DNA of 55,386 bases, taken from positions 1 to 55,386 of the forward strand of contig JAFQCR010000019.1 of assembly GCA_017416345.1 (NCBI GenBank). Reading direction: 5' to 3'. Position 1 is the stretch's first letter, and every line of letters starts with the position of its first letter. Under the pieces are notes generated by a model. It worked only from the letters and a program-made list of their open reading frames with translations. It was not told where the DNA came from and did no database searches. Below, piece after piece: positions 15,950-24,879 of this stretch. The position numbers and the translations under genes were made by a program. The DNA is from Clostridia bacterium. Lineage in GTDB: Bacteria > Bacillota > Clostridia > Oscillospirales > Acutalibacteraceae.

Positions 15950-17809
15950 TCATATCTTCTTTCTTAAAACCGTAAAGCCGAGGCCGTCGATCTTGACAAG
16001 GCCGTTCTGCGGCTTGTAGCCGAACACTATCTCGGCCTGCTCGAAGCCCTTGCCGACCGAAATTATCTGCTGCTCGTACCAACGGTTAGCGCAGACCAAG
16101 ACCTCCTCTGTCTTGCCACGTCTTATAAAGGCAAAATGCCCTGCTCCCGACGAAACGGGGATGAAATCACCGTCGATAAAGGCATCCGACGAGCGGCGGA
16201 ACTGACCCAATCGCTTATAGAAATCGACAAGGTAGTTATCCTCCTTGCCCCACGGATAAAAACCACGGCAGAACGGGTCGCCGTAGCCCTCCATACCGGC
16301 CTCGTCACCGTAGTAAAGCGACGGGATTCCCGGTAGGGTATACTGCAGCAATGCGGCAATATACAAAAGCTTTTTGGCCTGCCACATCTCATTTTCGTTC
16401 ATCCGCTTGCCCGATTGCCAAGCCCTGCCTCTGCCGCCCGTCGGCTCACCGCCCAAGGCCGTCAAAATACGCTCGGTGTCGTGGGTGCCGATGTGGTTCA
16501 TCAAAAGGCGAAGCGCAGGGCGCGGGTAGTTTTCGCAAACGCTCATCACGGTGTCGCAAAGGTCGTCACCGCTGCCGCCCGTCAAAAATTTTATCAGCGC
16601 CGAAGCGAACGGATAGTTCATGACCGAATCAAGCTGTTTGCCCCTTAAATACCTGCGGCGCACACCGTAGCTTATCTTATTGGTGGCATCCTCCCAGACC
16701 TCACCTATTATGATGGCGTCCTTGTTTTCGGACTTTACCGCCTTGCGGATCTTATCAAGAAAGCTGTCGGGAAGCTCGTCGGCAACATCAAGCCGCCAGC
16801 CCGAAGCACCGCATTTCAACCATTTTCTCAAAACACCGTTTTTGCCCGTGATAAACTCGGAAAAATCCTTGTCATTTTCATTGGTTTCGGGCAAGCTCGG
16901 CACTCCCCACCAGGCGCTGTAGCGGTTGGGCCAGTTGTGGAAATTGTACCAATTATAATACTTCGATTCCTTGGACTCAAAAGCACCGACCGAACCGTAA
17001 CGCTTGTAGCGGTTGAAGTAGATACTGTCGTCACCCGTGTGGGAAAAAACGCCGTCTAAAACTATGGCAATGCCAAGCTTTTTGGCTTCCTTGCAGAGCC
17101 TTTTAAGGTCGTCCTCGGTGCCGAGCATCGGGTCGATCTTCATATAATCGGCCGTGTTGTAGCGGTGGTTGGAGTGTGCCTCAAAAATGGGGTTCAGATA
17201 GATTATGCTGACACCCAGCTCCTTTAGATACGGCAGTTTTTGGCGCACACCCTCAAGGTCGCCTCCGAAATAGTCGTTGCCCAGCGAGCATTTTTCGCCC
17301 AACTGACGGTATTCGGGGGTCTCGTTAAACGATTGGTGGATATAACGATCGTCGGGCACGTTGGCCTTCTTTGTGCCCGAATTGTAAAAACGGTCGGGGA
17401 AGATCTGATAGATAATGCCGCCTGCAAACCTATCGGGGGTCTTGTAATCGCCCTCATACACCGTCAACTGCCATTCGCCGCCGTCACGGGAAACGTGACC
17501 CTCGCCGTTTTTAAAGCGTGTAACAAACTGTCTGCCCCACGGCGAATCAAAGCAAAAGCTGTACCAATAAAGACCCTCGGGGAGTGTCAGCTCGGTCGAA
17601 TACCAGCGGTAGTCATCCTCAAAGGTCTCGCCTGCGGTCAGCAGAATAAACTGCTCACGGCCTGCATCCTCACGTATCTTGACAAATGCGCCCGAGCAAT
17701 GTGCGTCGTTATGCAAAAGCAGACGCAACGTGACGGGCTTGCCGTCGCTTACTGCGCCAAACGGTGATTTATATAAAATATCTCGTGAATCAAAAGGGAT
17801 AAATTTCAT
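15950..17809 (-). CDS. GH13 alpha-glycosidase (cyclomaltodextrinase/neopullulanase-like)
   Basis: 619 residues from the ATG at 17809, with GAGGAAGAG just upstream; an in-frame TTG further up overlaps that ribosome site. Residues about 1-125 form an N-terminal beta domain. The barrel shows all GH13 regions: DGVFSHTG, GWRLDVADE with the nucleophile Asp, IIGEVWED with the acid/base Glu, and NHIGTHDTER. A C-terminal beta domain follows. There is no signal peptide, so it should degrade imported maltodextrins or pullulan fragments in the cytoplasm. The N-terminal domain and the sequence MGTEDDLKRL-type B-domain context favour the neopullulanase/cyclomaltodextrinase group over secreted amylases. It is monocistronic. 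Confidence 0.9.
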   Translation of the reverse strand: MKFIPFDSRDILYKSPFGAVSDGKPVTLRLLLHNDAHCSGAFVKIREDAGREQFILLTAGETFEDDYRWYSTELTLPEGLYWYSFCFDSPWGRQFVTRFKNGEGHVSRDGGEWQLTVYEGDYKTPDRFAGGIIYQIFPDRFYNSGTKKANVPDDRYIHQSFNETPEYRQLGEKCSLGNDYFGGDLEGVRQKLPYLKELGVSIIYLNPIFEAHSNHRYNTADYMKIDPMLGTEDDLKRLCKEAKKLGIAIVLDGVFSHTGDDSIYFNRYKRYGSVGAFESKESKYYNWYNFHNWPNRYSAWWGVPSLPETNENDKDFSEFITGKNGVLRKWLKCGASGWRLDVADELPDSFLDKIRKAVKSENKDAIIIGEVWEDATNKISYGVRRRYLRGKQLDSVMNYPFASALIKFLTGGSGDDLCDTVMSVCENYPRPALRLLMNHIGTHDTERILTALGGEPTGGRGRAWQSGKRMNENEMWQAKKLLYIAALLQYTLPGIPSLYYGDEAGMEGYGDPFCRGFYPWGKEDNYLVDFYKRLGQFRRSSDAFIDGDFIPVSSGAGHFAFIRRGKTEEVLVCANRWYEQQIISVGKGFEQAEIVFGYKPQNGLVKIDGLGFTVLRKKI

Positions 17810-17840
17810 ATTTCTCTTCCTCAAAACAGAATACCCTTAC

Positions 17841-17869
17841 ATAATACATTATTATTCCGATATTTTCAA
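17841..17869 (-). promoter_or_regulatory. Sigma-A promoter of the GH13 gene
   Basis: Minus strand: TTGAAA (17869-17864), 17 bases, TATTAT (17846-17841), about 32 bases before the ATG. Confidence 0.7.
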
Positions 17870-17900
17870 GTGTTAGTTGGCATTAAAGGAGGTCGGGCGC

Positions 17901-18917
17901 TTGCGTTTTTCTGAACTTATTGATATGGTTTTGTGCCACCCAGCCTTACTTTTGGCGGTATTGCCTGCGCTTTTACTGATGCTGGTCAACGGCTGGACCG
18001 ATGCGCCCGTAAACATTGCCACGGCGATACATTCACAGGCGGTCTCGGCCAAAGGTGCCATACTAATGTCTGCGGTGTGCAACTTTTTGGGTGCGGCCGT
18101 GATGTGTGCCCTTGGGAGCTCGGTGGCCGTAAGCGTTTACAGTATTTCGGGACTTGATAAGGTGGGCTCGGCCGCTTTGCCTGCGCTGTCGGCGGCCATG
18201 ACAGCCGTGGCGGTATGGTCGCTTTTTGCGTTGCGGTTTGGACTTCCCACAAGCGAAAGTCACGCTTTGGCTGCGGCTTTGAGCGGTGCGGCGGTGGCGG
18301 TCTCGGGCTTTGGGGCGCTTGATCTGCACGAATGGGGCAAGCTGTTGCTGGGGGTTCTGTTTTCCACCGTCCCCGTTGCGGCGGTAAGTCTTTTGGCGGC
18401 AGGACTTTTGCGACTTCTCCCGCTTGGCGACGGCACCTTCAAAAAGCTGCAGGTAACGGGCGCGGCCTTGTCCTCCTTTGCCCACGGAGCGCAGGACGGA
18501 CAAAAGTTTGCAGGCGTGCTGACCCTTGCCGCAACGCTGAACCTCGGCGGCACAGCAGAGGTAACGGTGCCGTTGTGGGCGGTATTTTTGAGCGCATTGC
18601 TGATATCCTTGGGCACCCTTTTGGGCGGACGGAAAATAATCGAGCGCTTTTCGGAGTTTGCACCCGAAACGCCCCATTGCGGCTTTGCGGCCGACCTTGT
18701 TTCGGCGGTGGGGTTGCTTTTGCTGTCGGCGGCAGGGCTGCCTGCCTCCACCACCCACGCAAAATCCTCGGCCGTTTTTGGCGCAGGGCTTTCGGAGCGG
18801 CGTGTCAAAAGCACCAAATCCGCAATACTTCCGCTGATCGGCGCCTGGGTGCTGACCTTCCCTGTCTCGGCGGCGTTGGGATTCGCCTTGACCAAAATTT
18901 TCGGTGTGTTTATATAA
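17901..18917 (+). CDS. pit: PiT-family inorganic phosphate permease
   Basis: 338 residues from a TTG at 17901, which AAAGGAGGT precedes by 7 bases; the in-frame TTG at 17877 lies above that site. Two PiT signature regions are present as an inverted pair: MLVNGWTDAPVNIATAI with GLPTSESHALAAALSGA in the first half, and SSFAHGAQDGQKFAG with GLPASTTHAKSSAVFGAG in the second. About ten hydrophobic segments are visible. It imports phosphate with H+ or Na+ as driving ion. It is slightly shorter than many PiT proteins. No PhoU-like partner lies next to it. Confidence 0.9.
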   Translation: MRFSELIDMVLCHPALLLAVLPALLLMLVNGWTDAPVNIATAIHSQAVSAKGAILMSAVCNFLGAAVMCALGSSVAVSVYSISGLDKVGSAALPALSAAMTAVAVWSLFALRFGLPTSESHALAAALSGAAVAVSGFGALDLHEWGKLLLGVLFSTVPVAAVSLLAAGLLRLLPLGDGTFKKLQVTGAALSSFAHGAQDGQKFAGVLTLAATLNLGGTAEVTVPLWAVFLSALLISLGTLLGGRKIIERFSEFAPETPHCGFAADLVSAVGLLLLSAAGLPASTTHAKSSAVFGAGLSERRVKSTKSAILPLIGAWVLTFPVSAALGFALTKIFGVFI

Positions 18918-18927
18918 AACAGTTGCT

Positions 18928-19172
18928 TTTGTAGGGGCGAACCTGTGTGTTCGCCCGTTGAAGCCGCCCTTGCGGAACGTATAGATCCGTTCCCCACAAA
19001 ATCTAACAGCCTTGTCGTAGGGGCGGCCATCGGCTGCCTGCCGTAAGCCAACTACATTGTATCGTTTGTAGCCTTCCGTGGCGGTATTCACCTCATCCGT
19101 CGGCCTTCGGCCGCCACCTTCCCCTGAGGGGAAGGCTATCGCAGGTGCGGCTGCCTGCCGTAAGCCAATCTA
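18928..19172. repeat. Composite intergenic repeat block 4
   Basis: Modules include gtaggggcgaac...gttcgccc, cggaacg-tatag-atccgttcc, and a divergent relative of blocks 2 and 3 (actacattgtatcgtttgta, ccttccgtggcgg, cacctcatccg) with a new stem CGGCC-TTC-GGCCG. No gene is visible in this stretch. Confidence 0.75.
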
Positions 19173-19457
19173 TTAGGTTTTGTTTCGGCCAAGCATTACC
19201 GATTCTGTAACCAGCCTCACCCCGAGACTGAAGCCCTCGGCAAAGGCTGATTTATTGCTCAGTTGTATGTACTCCTCAACGGCATCTTTATACTTTTCGA
19301 GCCTTTCCTCTGCGGCTTTTTCGAGTTGTTCTCTTAAAATATCATAGTTGTGCTGAATCAAATTTTCAAGTTGCTTTATTTCTTCATCACTTTCTCCCAA
19401 GGTTTTGGCCGGGTGGATATTTCCATACCAAAGCTCGTCAATAGTTGTGACCATCAT
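19173..19457 (-). CDS. Small helical protein divergent from an XRE regulator
   Basis: 94 residues with no signal peptide. The N-terminal MMVTTIDELWYGNIHPAKTL is followed by a charged helical stretch rich in Glu, Leu and Lys (IKQLENLIQHNYDILREQLE and beyond), likely a coiled coil, and ends in AFAEGFSLGVRLVTESVML. Small proteins of this layout (DUF6809-like) recur next to XRE regulators in Clostridia; I recall this family but cannot verify it here. AGGTGG precedes two consecutive ATGs. It shares the operator region at 19480-19522 with the regulator at 19549. Confidence 0.7.
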   Translation of the reverse strand: MMVTTIDELWYGNIHPAKTLGESDEEIKQLENLIQHNYDILREQLEKAAEERLEKYKDAVEEYIQLSNKSAFAEGFSLGVRLVTESVMLGRNKT

Positions 19458-19479
19458 AACACCACCTTTCAGTTATATT

Positions 19480-19524
19480 TTATGCAATTTTTGCATAAAT
19501 GTCAATATGCAGTTTTTGCATAAT
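19480..19524. promoter_or_regulatory. Two palindromic operators between the small protein and XRE genes
   Basis: TTATGCAA-TTT-TTGCATAA (19480-19498) is a perfect palindrome. A second, TATGCA-GTTTT-TGCATA (19506-19522), lies with its centre 25 bases away. A TATAAT box (19526-19531) follows. The arrangement suggests autoregulation by the XRE protein of both divergent genes. Confidence 0.7.
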
Positions 19525-19548
19525 ATATAATTGCTTTGGTGATGATTT

Positions 19549-19743
19549 ATGTATAAAAGAATTCGTGATCTTCGTGAGGATAAAGATTTAAGCCAAAATG
19601 ATGTGGCAAACTTGTTAAATATCAGCCAAGCAACTTATTCCCGTTATGAAAGCGGCTATCTCGATATCCCAAGCGAAGTGCTTATAGCTTTGTCAAAATT
19701 CTATAATGTTTCTGTTGATTATATTTTAGGACTAACAGATTAA
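19549..19743 (+). CDS. Small XRE-family regulator
   Basis: 64 residues, consisting of a single Cro/C1-type helix-turn-helix domain: IRDLREDKDLSQNDVANLLN, then SQATYSRYESGYLDIPSEVL, then LSKFYNVSVDYILGL. There is no effector domain, so regulation is likely by concentration or by a partner. The gene is AT-richer than its neighbours. The two palindromes just upstream (TATGCA...TGCATA) are the obvious binding sites. The divergent 94-residue protein may be an antagonist or a co-regulated product. Confidence 0.88.
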   Translation: MYKRIRDLREDKDLSQNDVANLLNISQATYSRYESGYLDIPSEVLIALSKFYNVSVDYILGLTD

Positions 19744-19745
19744 AC

Positions 19746-19790
19746 CTCACCGTCGATCATACTGTGGTCGGCGGTGAAAATTTTTGAAAT
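19746..19790 (+). terminator. Probable terminator of the small XRE gene
   Basis: CACCGTCGA pairs with TCGGCGGTG (one G-T pair) and is followed by AAAATTTTTG, beginning 3 bases after the stop codon. Confidence 0.65.
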
Positions 19791-19826
19791 TTTTTCAATT
19801 ATACTCTTCTAATTTGCGGTATTATT

Positions 19827-19835
19827 TGCTATAAT
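19827..19835 (+). promoter_or_regulatory. Extended -10 promoter of the alpha/beta hydrolase operon
   Basis: TGCTATAAT is an extended -10 box in an AT-rich gap, 54 bases upstream of the GTG start at 19889. No good -35 box is seen. Confidence 0.55.
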
Positions 19836-19888
19836 ATATAATTGATATATTATATTTGTGGAAATATGTCCTTTGGGAGGTGCAAACG

Positions 19889-20647
19889 GTGTTTATTGAA
19901 TGTTGCGGCTTTAAGCTTCATTATATTGAAGAGGGCGAAGGTCCCGACGTGCTGTTGCTGCACGGTTGGGGTGCGTCATGCGACTCTTACAAGGGCGTCA
20001 TTAACGCATTACGGGATAAATGCCGCCTTATTGCACTGGACTTCCCCGGTTGCGGCAAGTCCGACCTGCCCGAGGAACCTTTGGACATCAACTGCTATGT
20101 TGCGATCGTAATGGAGTTTTGCAGTGCTTTGAAGCTCCGTGACCCGATTTTGGTCGGTCACTCGCACGGCGGACGTGTTATAATGAAACTAGCAGGCAGC
20201 GGACTTATGGATCCCAAAAAGATCGTTTTCATTGATGCCGCAGGCATCAAGCCGAAATTCAGCTTCAAAAAGTGGTTCAAGGTGCGCACCTTTAAAACAG
20301 TCAAGTGGTTTTTGACATTACCCCTCATCCGCCGCTACACCGCCGAGACCCTCAAAAAGGCTCGCAACCACTTCGGCTCGGCCGACTATAACTCGGCACC
20401 CGAGGTCATGCGGAAAACGCTGGTCAACCTTGTAAACGACGATATGACCGCCTACTTAGACGGCATCAAGGCCTCCACCCTGCTCATCTGGGGTGAGAAT
20501 GACACCGCAACACCGCTTTATATGGCCAAAAAAATCGAAAAAGCAGTTCCCGATTGCGGTCTGTGTGTGATAAAAGGCACGGGACATTGGTCGTTTGTTG
20601 AGCGCCCGCAGGAGGCGCAGGCAATTTTAAGAAGCTTTTTGCCTTGA
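19889..20647 (+). CDS. Alpha/beta-fold hydrolase
   Basis: 252 residues from a GTG at 19889, with GGGAGG 9 bases upstream. LLLHGWGASCDSY forms the oxyanion region, and VGHSHGGRVIMKLAG holds the nucleophile Ser in G-H-S-H-G. LLIWGENDTATP gives the acid, and GTGHWSFVERP the catalytic His. There is no signal peptide. Substrate cannot be read from sequence. The gene stands ahead of MurF-like, Ddl and CDF genes on the same strand, separated by 219 bases of repeat, so co-transcription is possible but unproven. Confidence 0.88.
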   Translation: MFIECCGFKLHYIEEGEGPDVLLLHGWGASCDSYKGVINALRDKCRLIALDFPGCGKSDLPEEPLDINCYVAIVMEFCSALKLRDPILVGHSHGGRVIMKLAGSGLMDPKKIVFIDAAGIKPKFSFKKWFKVRTFKTVKWFLTLPLIRRYTAETLKKARNHFGSADYNSAPEVMRKTLVNLVNDDMTAYLDGIKASTLLIWGENDTATPLYMAKKIEKAVPDCGLCVIKGTGHWSFVERPQEAQAILRSFLP

Positions 20648-20679
20648 CCCAAAAGCATTAAGCTTGGTTTATCTCTCCC

Positions 20680-20840
20680 TCCACCGCCGAACGGCGGTCC
20701 CCCTCCCTCGGGAATCCCCCAGTCAAAACCTGTGGTTTTGCCAGCCCCCTTTAGGCAAGGGGGCCATGACGGGAGGTTCTGTAGGTGCGATTCACGAATC
20801 GCCCGAATCCCTCCGTCTTGCCTAAAGGGAAGCTTTACCC
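20680..20840. repeat. Composite intergenic repeat block 5
   Basis: Contains GCCGAACGGC, CTGTGG-style and GCCCCCTTTAGGCAAGGGGGC hairpins, gcgattcacgaatcgcccga, and a partial inverted return (TTGCCTAAAGGG). Small stretches resemble blocks 2-4. No gene is visible in this 219-base gap. Confidence 0.7.
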
Positions 20841-20866
20841 ACCACTATGTTTTTGAGGTGAATTGA

Positions 20867-22459
20867 TTGGACATTATTATTTCGGTATGCTTTGCCGTGT
20901 TGGCGGCGGTCTGCGGCATTTTTGCGCTGACCCGACAGTTTCAGATGCTACAGCAAAATTCTTATTTTGCCGTGCGGTATTGGCGCTGGTACAAGGGCTC
21001 TTTTAAGCTCGGCCGCCTTGTTTACATCATAATAAGCCTTTTGGGCGCTGTCGGTGCGCTTTTTGCAATGCGGCTCGGCACGGTTTTAAGCATTGTGATC
21101 TTTGCCGTGTTACTGCTGTTTTTGCTGATAACGGCACGCCGCTCGGTTTCCCAAAACAAAAAATCCATCAAAAAATTGGTCGTGACCGCAAGGGTCAAGC
21201 GTATGTGGGCGGCCGCCGCAGTTTTGACGGTTGCCGTTGCCGCTTTGTCGGTACTGTTGCCCGATATGGCAGGCAACATTCTCAAAGCCGCCTTGTTCCT
21301 TTTGAGTGCATTGCCCGAAATTATGACCTTTATCTCGCTTTTTGTGATGAAGCCTATCGAAAAGGCCATTTCCAACTACTACGTCAACGATGCCAAAAGA
21401 ATACTGCGTTCAATGAAGCATATGAAGGTCATCGGTGTGACGGGAAGCTACGGTAAGACCAGCACCAAGTTTATTCTGGGTCGCATTTTGAGTGAAAAAT
21501 ACAACACTCTGGTCACCCCCGAAAACTACAACACCCCGATGGGTATCGTTATAACCGTGCGCCGTGATCTGAAGCCTACGCATCAGGTGTTTGTGTGCGA
21601 AATGGGCGCTAAACGCCGTGGCGACATCCGTGAGGATTGTCTTATTGCCGACCCCGACCTTGGTGTTATCACCTCTGTCGGCCCTCAGCATCTTGACACC
21701 TTCGGCAACCTTGAAACGGTGGTCTCCACCAAGTTTGAGTTGGCCGATTGGGTCAAGGCCAAGGGCGGAAAAATGTACTTAAACGGTGACAATGAGTACA
21801 TCCGTAAAAATGCCGAGAACTATGACTCGGTGACCTACGGCACCGCTGACTGCGACTGCAAGGCAACCGATATTTCATATTCGCCAAAGGGTCTTACCGT
21901 GACCTTAAAGTATAAGGATACCGAGTTCAAGGTAACGTCTCACCTCTTGGGCTACCACAATGCGTTGAACATTGCGGCGGCCGCATCGGTAGCGTTGGAT
22001 ATGGGGCTGACCCCTACGGAAATAGCCTATGCCGTATCCCGGCTGAAACCCGTTGAGCATCGCCTGCAGTTGAAACCTTATATAAACGGTGCAACGCTTA
22101 TCGACGATGCCTACAACTCCAACCCCGAGGGCTGTCTTGAGGCCGCAAGGGTGCTTGGTTGCTTTGAGGGTATGAAAAAGATCATCGTCACGCCCGGCTT
22201 GGTTGAGCTTGGTGACAAGGAATACGAAGCCAACCGTGCTTTAGGTCAAGAGGCCGCAAAGCAGGCCGACATTATCATCCTTGTGGGCAAAAAACGGTCG
22301 GTGCCGTTGGCCGAGGGTGTGCGTGATGTGGGCTTCCCCGAAGAAGATCTTTACGTCGTTTCAAGCTTTAAGGAGGCAATGGGCGTATTCTCCCCGATGT
22401 GTGACAAAAACACCGCCATCCTTTTTGAAAACGACCTTCCCGATAATTATCTTGAGTAA
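20867..22459 (+). CDS. Membrane-anchored Mur ligase, MurF-like
   Basis: 530 residues from a TTG at 20867, with GAGGTG 6 bases upstream. The first 165 residues hold about five hydrophobic segments (residues about 2-20, 51-68, 71-89, 114-131 and 138-161), unusual for MurF, which is normally soluble. The ligase part has the ATP loop GVTGSYGKTSTK (about 190-201), TPENYNTPMGI, VCEMGAKRRGDI, SVGPQHLDTFG, HNALNIAAA and DDAYNSNPEG. It should add D-Ala-D-Ala to a UDP-MurNAc tripeptide at the cytoplasmic face. Ddl follows 29 bases downstream, matching that role. A soluble MurF elsewhere in the genome cannot be excluded. Confidence 0.85.
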   Translation: MDIIISVCFAVLAAVCGIFALTRQFQMLQQNSYFAVRYWRWYKGSFKLGRLVYIIISLLGAVGALFAMRLGTVLSIVIFAVLLLFLLITARRSVSQNKKSIKKLVVTARVKRMWAAAAVLTVAVAALSVLLPDMAGNILKAALFLLSALPEIMTFISLFVMKPIEKAISNYYVNDAKRILRSMKHMKVIGVTGSYGKTSTKFILGRILSEKYNTLVTPENYNTPMGIVITVRRDLKPTHQVFVCEMGAKRRGDIREDCLIADPDLGVITSVGPQHLDTFGNLETVVSTKFELADWVKAKGGKMYLNGDNEYIRKNAENYDSVTYGTADCDCKATDISYSPKGLTVTLKYKDTEFKVTSHLLGYHNALNIAAAASVALDMGLTPTEIAYAVSRLKPVEHRLQLKPYINGATLIDDAYNSNPEGCLEAARVLGCFEGMKKIIVTPGLVELGDKEYEANRALGQEAAKQADIIILVGKKRSVPLAEGVRDVGFPEEDLYVVSSFKEAMGVFSPMCDKNTAILFENDLPDNYLE

Positions 22460-22488
22460 CAATTCCACTATTGAAAGAGGCTTTATTT

Positions 22489-23673
22489 ATGAAAACAAAT
22501 GTAGCGGTATTTTTCGGCGGACGAAGTGTTGAGCACGAAATTTCCATAATTTCGGCCGTTCAGGCAATGGGCAACATCGACCGTGAAAAGTACAACGTCA
22601 TCCCCGTTTATATGAGCAAGCAATCGGTGTTCTATTCAAGCGAGGCGCTTTTGGACATTGCCACCTTCCGTGCAGGCAACCCTGAGGCAAAGGCTGACCC
22701 TGTGACCTTTGTGCCCAAGGGCAACAAGGTGGTTATGATGAACCTTAAGGGCGGAATTTTTAAGAAAAAGGACACAAATATCGACGTTTGCTTCCCCATC
22801 GTCCACGGCACCAACTGTGAGGACGGCTCGATCCAAGGCTATATTGAAACTCTCGGTCTGCCTTACGTCGGTTGCGACGTTATGTCGTCGGCATTGGGAA
22901 TGGACAAGGTGCTTTTCAAAAACGTTCTTTTAGACCGTGGCATCCCCACCCTTCGCTGTGTTGATTTCGGTGCAAGAGAATGGGCGCTGAACTCGGACAA
23001 AATTGCCGACCGACTGATTAAAGAGATCGGTTTTCCGCTTATCGTGAAGCCTGCAAACCTGGGCTCGAGCGTTGGCATTTCCAAGGTTGACGAAGAAGCT
23101 GAGCTTCGCTCCGCCATTGATATGGCCTGCAGCTTTGCCGACCGTGTGTTGGTCGAGCACGCTGTTTCAAATCTCCGTGAGATCAACTGCTCTGTTTTGG
23201 GCGACCGCAACGACTGCAAGGCTTCGGCCTTGGAGGAGCCCGTTGCACACGACAAGATCCTGTCTTATGACGACAAATACCGTGCAAATGCAGGAAAATC
23301 GGGTTCTAAAGGCATGGCTTCCTTAAGCCGCAAGCTGCCTGCCGACCTGACCAATGACAAAACCGAGGAGATCCAAAGAATCGCCGTTGAGACCTTTAAG
23401 GCCATCGGTGCTTCGGGCGTTGTGAGGATCGACTTTCTGATGGACGTTGACGACAACGACAAGGTATACGTCAACGAGATCAACACCATTCCGGGCTCCT
23501 TGTCCTTCTATCTGTGGGAGGCTACGGGTGTGAAATATCCCGAGCTTTGCGACCGCCTTATCGAGTTGGCCTTCAAACGTCAGAGGGAAAGAGAAAACAC
23601 GATGTTTACCATCGACACAAATATTTTGAACGAAACGAGCTTTGGACAGAAAGGCTCAAAGGGTAAGATATGA
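22489..23673 (+). CDS. ddl: D-alanine--D-alanine ligase
   Basis: 394 residues from the ATG at 22489, preceded by GAAAGAGG. FFGGRSVEHEISIISAVQAM is the Ddl opening. FPIVHGTNCEDGSIQGYIE, GLPYVGCDVMSSALGMDK and FPLIVKPANLGSSVGISKV define the ATP-grasp fold. VNEINTIPGSLSFYLWE carries the Mg ligands. The omega-loop segment SYDDKY keeps the Lys-Tyr typical of D-Ala-D-Ala rather than D-Ala-D-Lac enzymes. About 30 extra C-terminal residues exceed the usual length. It makes the terminal dipeptide used by the neighbouring MurF-like ligase. Confidence 0.93.
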   Translation: MKTNVAVFFGGRSVEHEISIISAVQAMGNIDREKYNVIPVYMSKQSVFYSSEALLDIATFRAGNPEAKADPVTFVPKGNKVVMMNLKGGIFKKKDTNIDVCFPIVHGTNCEDGSIQGYIETLGLPYVGCDVMSSALGMDKVLFKNVLLDRGIPTLRCVDFGAREWALNSDKIADRLIKEIGFPLIVKPANLGSSVGISKVDEEAELRSAIDMACSFADRVLVEHAVSNLREINCSVLGDRNDCKASALEEPVAHDKILSYDDKYRANAGKSGSKGMASLSRKLPADLTNDKTEEIQRIAVETFKAIGASGVVRIDFLMDVDDNDKVYVNEINTIPGSLSFYLWEATGVKYPELCDRLIELAFKRQRERENTMFTIDTNILNETSFGQKGSKGKI

Positions 23674-24857
23674 CAAGTTTGCTTCTTAAGCTGTTTATCA
23701 AGGGTGACCTTGCCGACAAAAACACAAGAGGTAAATGCGGAACGCTGGCGGGTATCGTCGGCGTTCTTTGTAACCTGTTGCTTTTCGCAATAAAGTTTTT
23801 GGCAGGCACTCTTTCAGGCTCGGTCTCCATGATAGCCGACGCCTTCAATAATTTTTCGGATATGGGCTCATCGATAGTCACGATGCTGGGCTTTAAGCTG
23901 GCATCCAAGCCTGCCGACCCCGAGCACCCCTTCGGCCACGGACGGATGGAGTATATGTCGGCGGCCTTGGTTTCGGTTTTGATAATGCTGGTCGGCTTTG
24001 AGCTGTTGACTGAATCGGCCTCAAAGCTTTCCGACCCCACCGTGCCCGACGCAGGACTTCTGCCCATTATTATCTTGGCTGTTTCCATCCTTATCAAGCT
24101 GTGGATGGCGGTCTTTAACCGTTCTCTGGGCAAAAAAATAAACTCGGGAGCGCTTGCGGCAACTGCGACCGACAGCCTTAACGACTGTATCTCCACCTCG
24201 GCGGTTTTGGCGGTGGCCATCGTTTGCCGTGTGCTCCCAGATGTCGCTTTTGTTAAATATCTCGACCCGATAGTCGGTATTTTGGTGGCGGTGTTTATAC
24301 TGTATTCGGGTTATTTGAGCCTTCGGGAAACGCTCGACCCGTTGATCGGCCTTGCGCCCGACCCTAAAACGGTAGATGAGATAAAAAATATCGTTATGGC
24401 CGACCCCGATTTTTTGGGCATTCACGATATGATAGTCCACAACTACGGCCCAAGCCGTGGCTTTGTGTCGTTGCACGTTGAGGTCAGCGCCACGGGTGAC
24501 ATACTCGTTCTGCACGAGAAGATCGACCGTTGCGAGCGTGACATCAAGCATCAGACGGGCATTGAGGCGGTCATACATATGGACCCAATCGTGACCGACG
24601 ATGAGGATGTCAACCGTGCACGTGACCTTATGAGTCAACGCATTGCCGAGTTTCACAACGGTATGACCATCCACGATTTCAGAATGGTCAAGGGCGAAAA
24701 GCAAAACAATCTTATCTTTGACGTGTGTGTACCGCCCGATTGCAAGCTTTCCCATAAGCAGATCAGAGCCGCGATCCAGAGCCTTGCCACCGATATCGAC
24801 AAGACCTACCAATGCGTCATCACCGTCGACCACGACTTCTCCGGCGGTAAGCATTAA
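23670..24857 (+). CDS. Cation diffusion facilitator family metal exporter
   Basis: 395 residues; the start overlaps the ddl stop by 4 bases (ATGA), so translation is coupled. Six hydrophobic segments lie in the first 215 residues. SMIADAFNNFSDMGSS and ALAATATDSLNDCISTS carry the paired Asp/Asn and Asp/Asp metal sites of CDF transporters, and HPFGHGRMEY is the second signature. The long C-terminal part (about 215-395) is a cytoplasmic dimerisation domain, apparently doubled compared with the family minimum. It likely exports Zn, Mn, Co or Fe by proton exchange; the metal is not predictable. Confidence 0.92.
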   Translation: MTSLLLKLFIKGDLADKNTRGKCGTLAGIVGVLCNLLLFAIKFLAGTLSGSVSMIADAFNNFSDMGSSIVTMLGFKLASKPADPEHPFGHGRMEYMSAALVSVLIMLVGFELLTESASKLSDPTVPDAGLLPIIILAVSILIKLWMAVFNRSLGKKINSGALAATATDSLNDCISTSAVLAVAIVCRVLPDVAFVKYLDPIVGILVAVFILYSGYLSLRETLDPLIGLAPDPKTVDEIKNIVMADPDFLGIHDMIVHNYGPSRGFVSLHVEVSATGDILVLHEKIDRCERDIKHQTGIEAVIHMDPIVTDDEDVNRARDLMSQRIAEFHNGMTIHDFRMVKGEKQNNLIFDVCVPPDCKLSHKQIRAAIQSLATDIDKTYQCVITVDHDFSGGKH

Positions 24858-24879
24858 GCACAACAACAAAGAACGAGCT

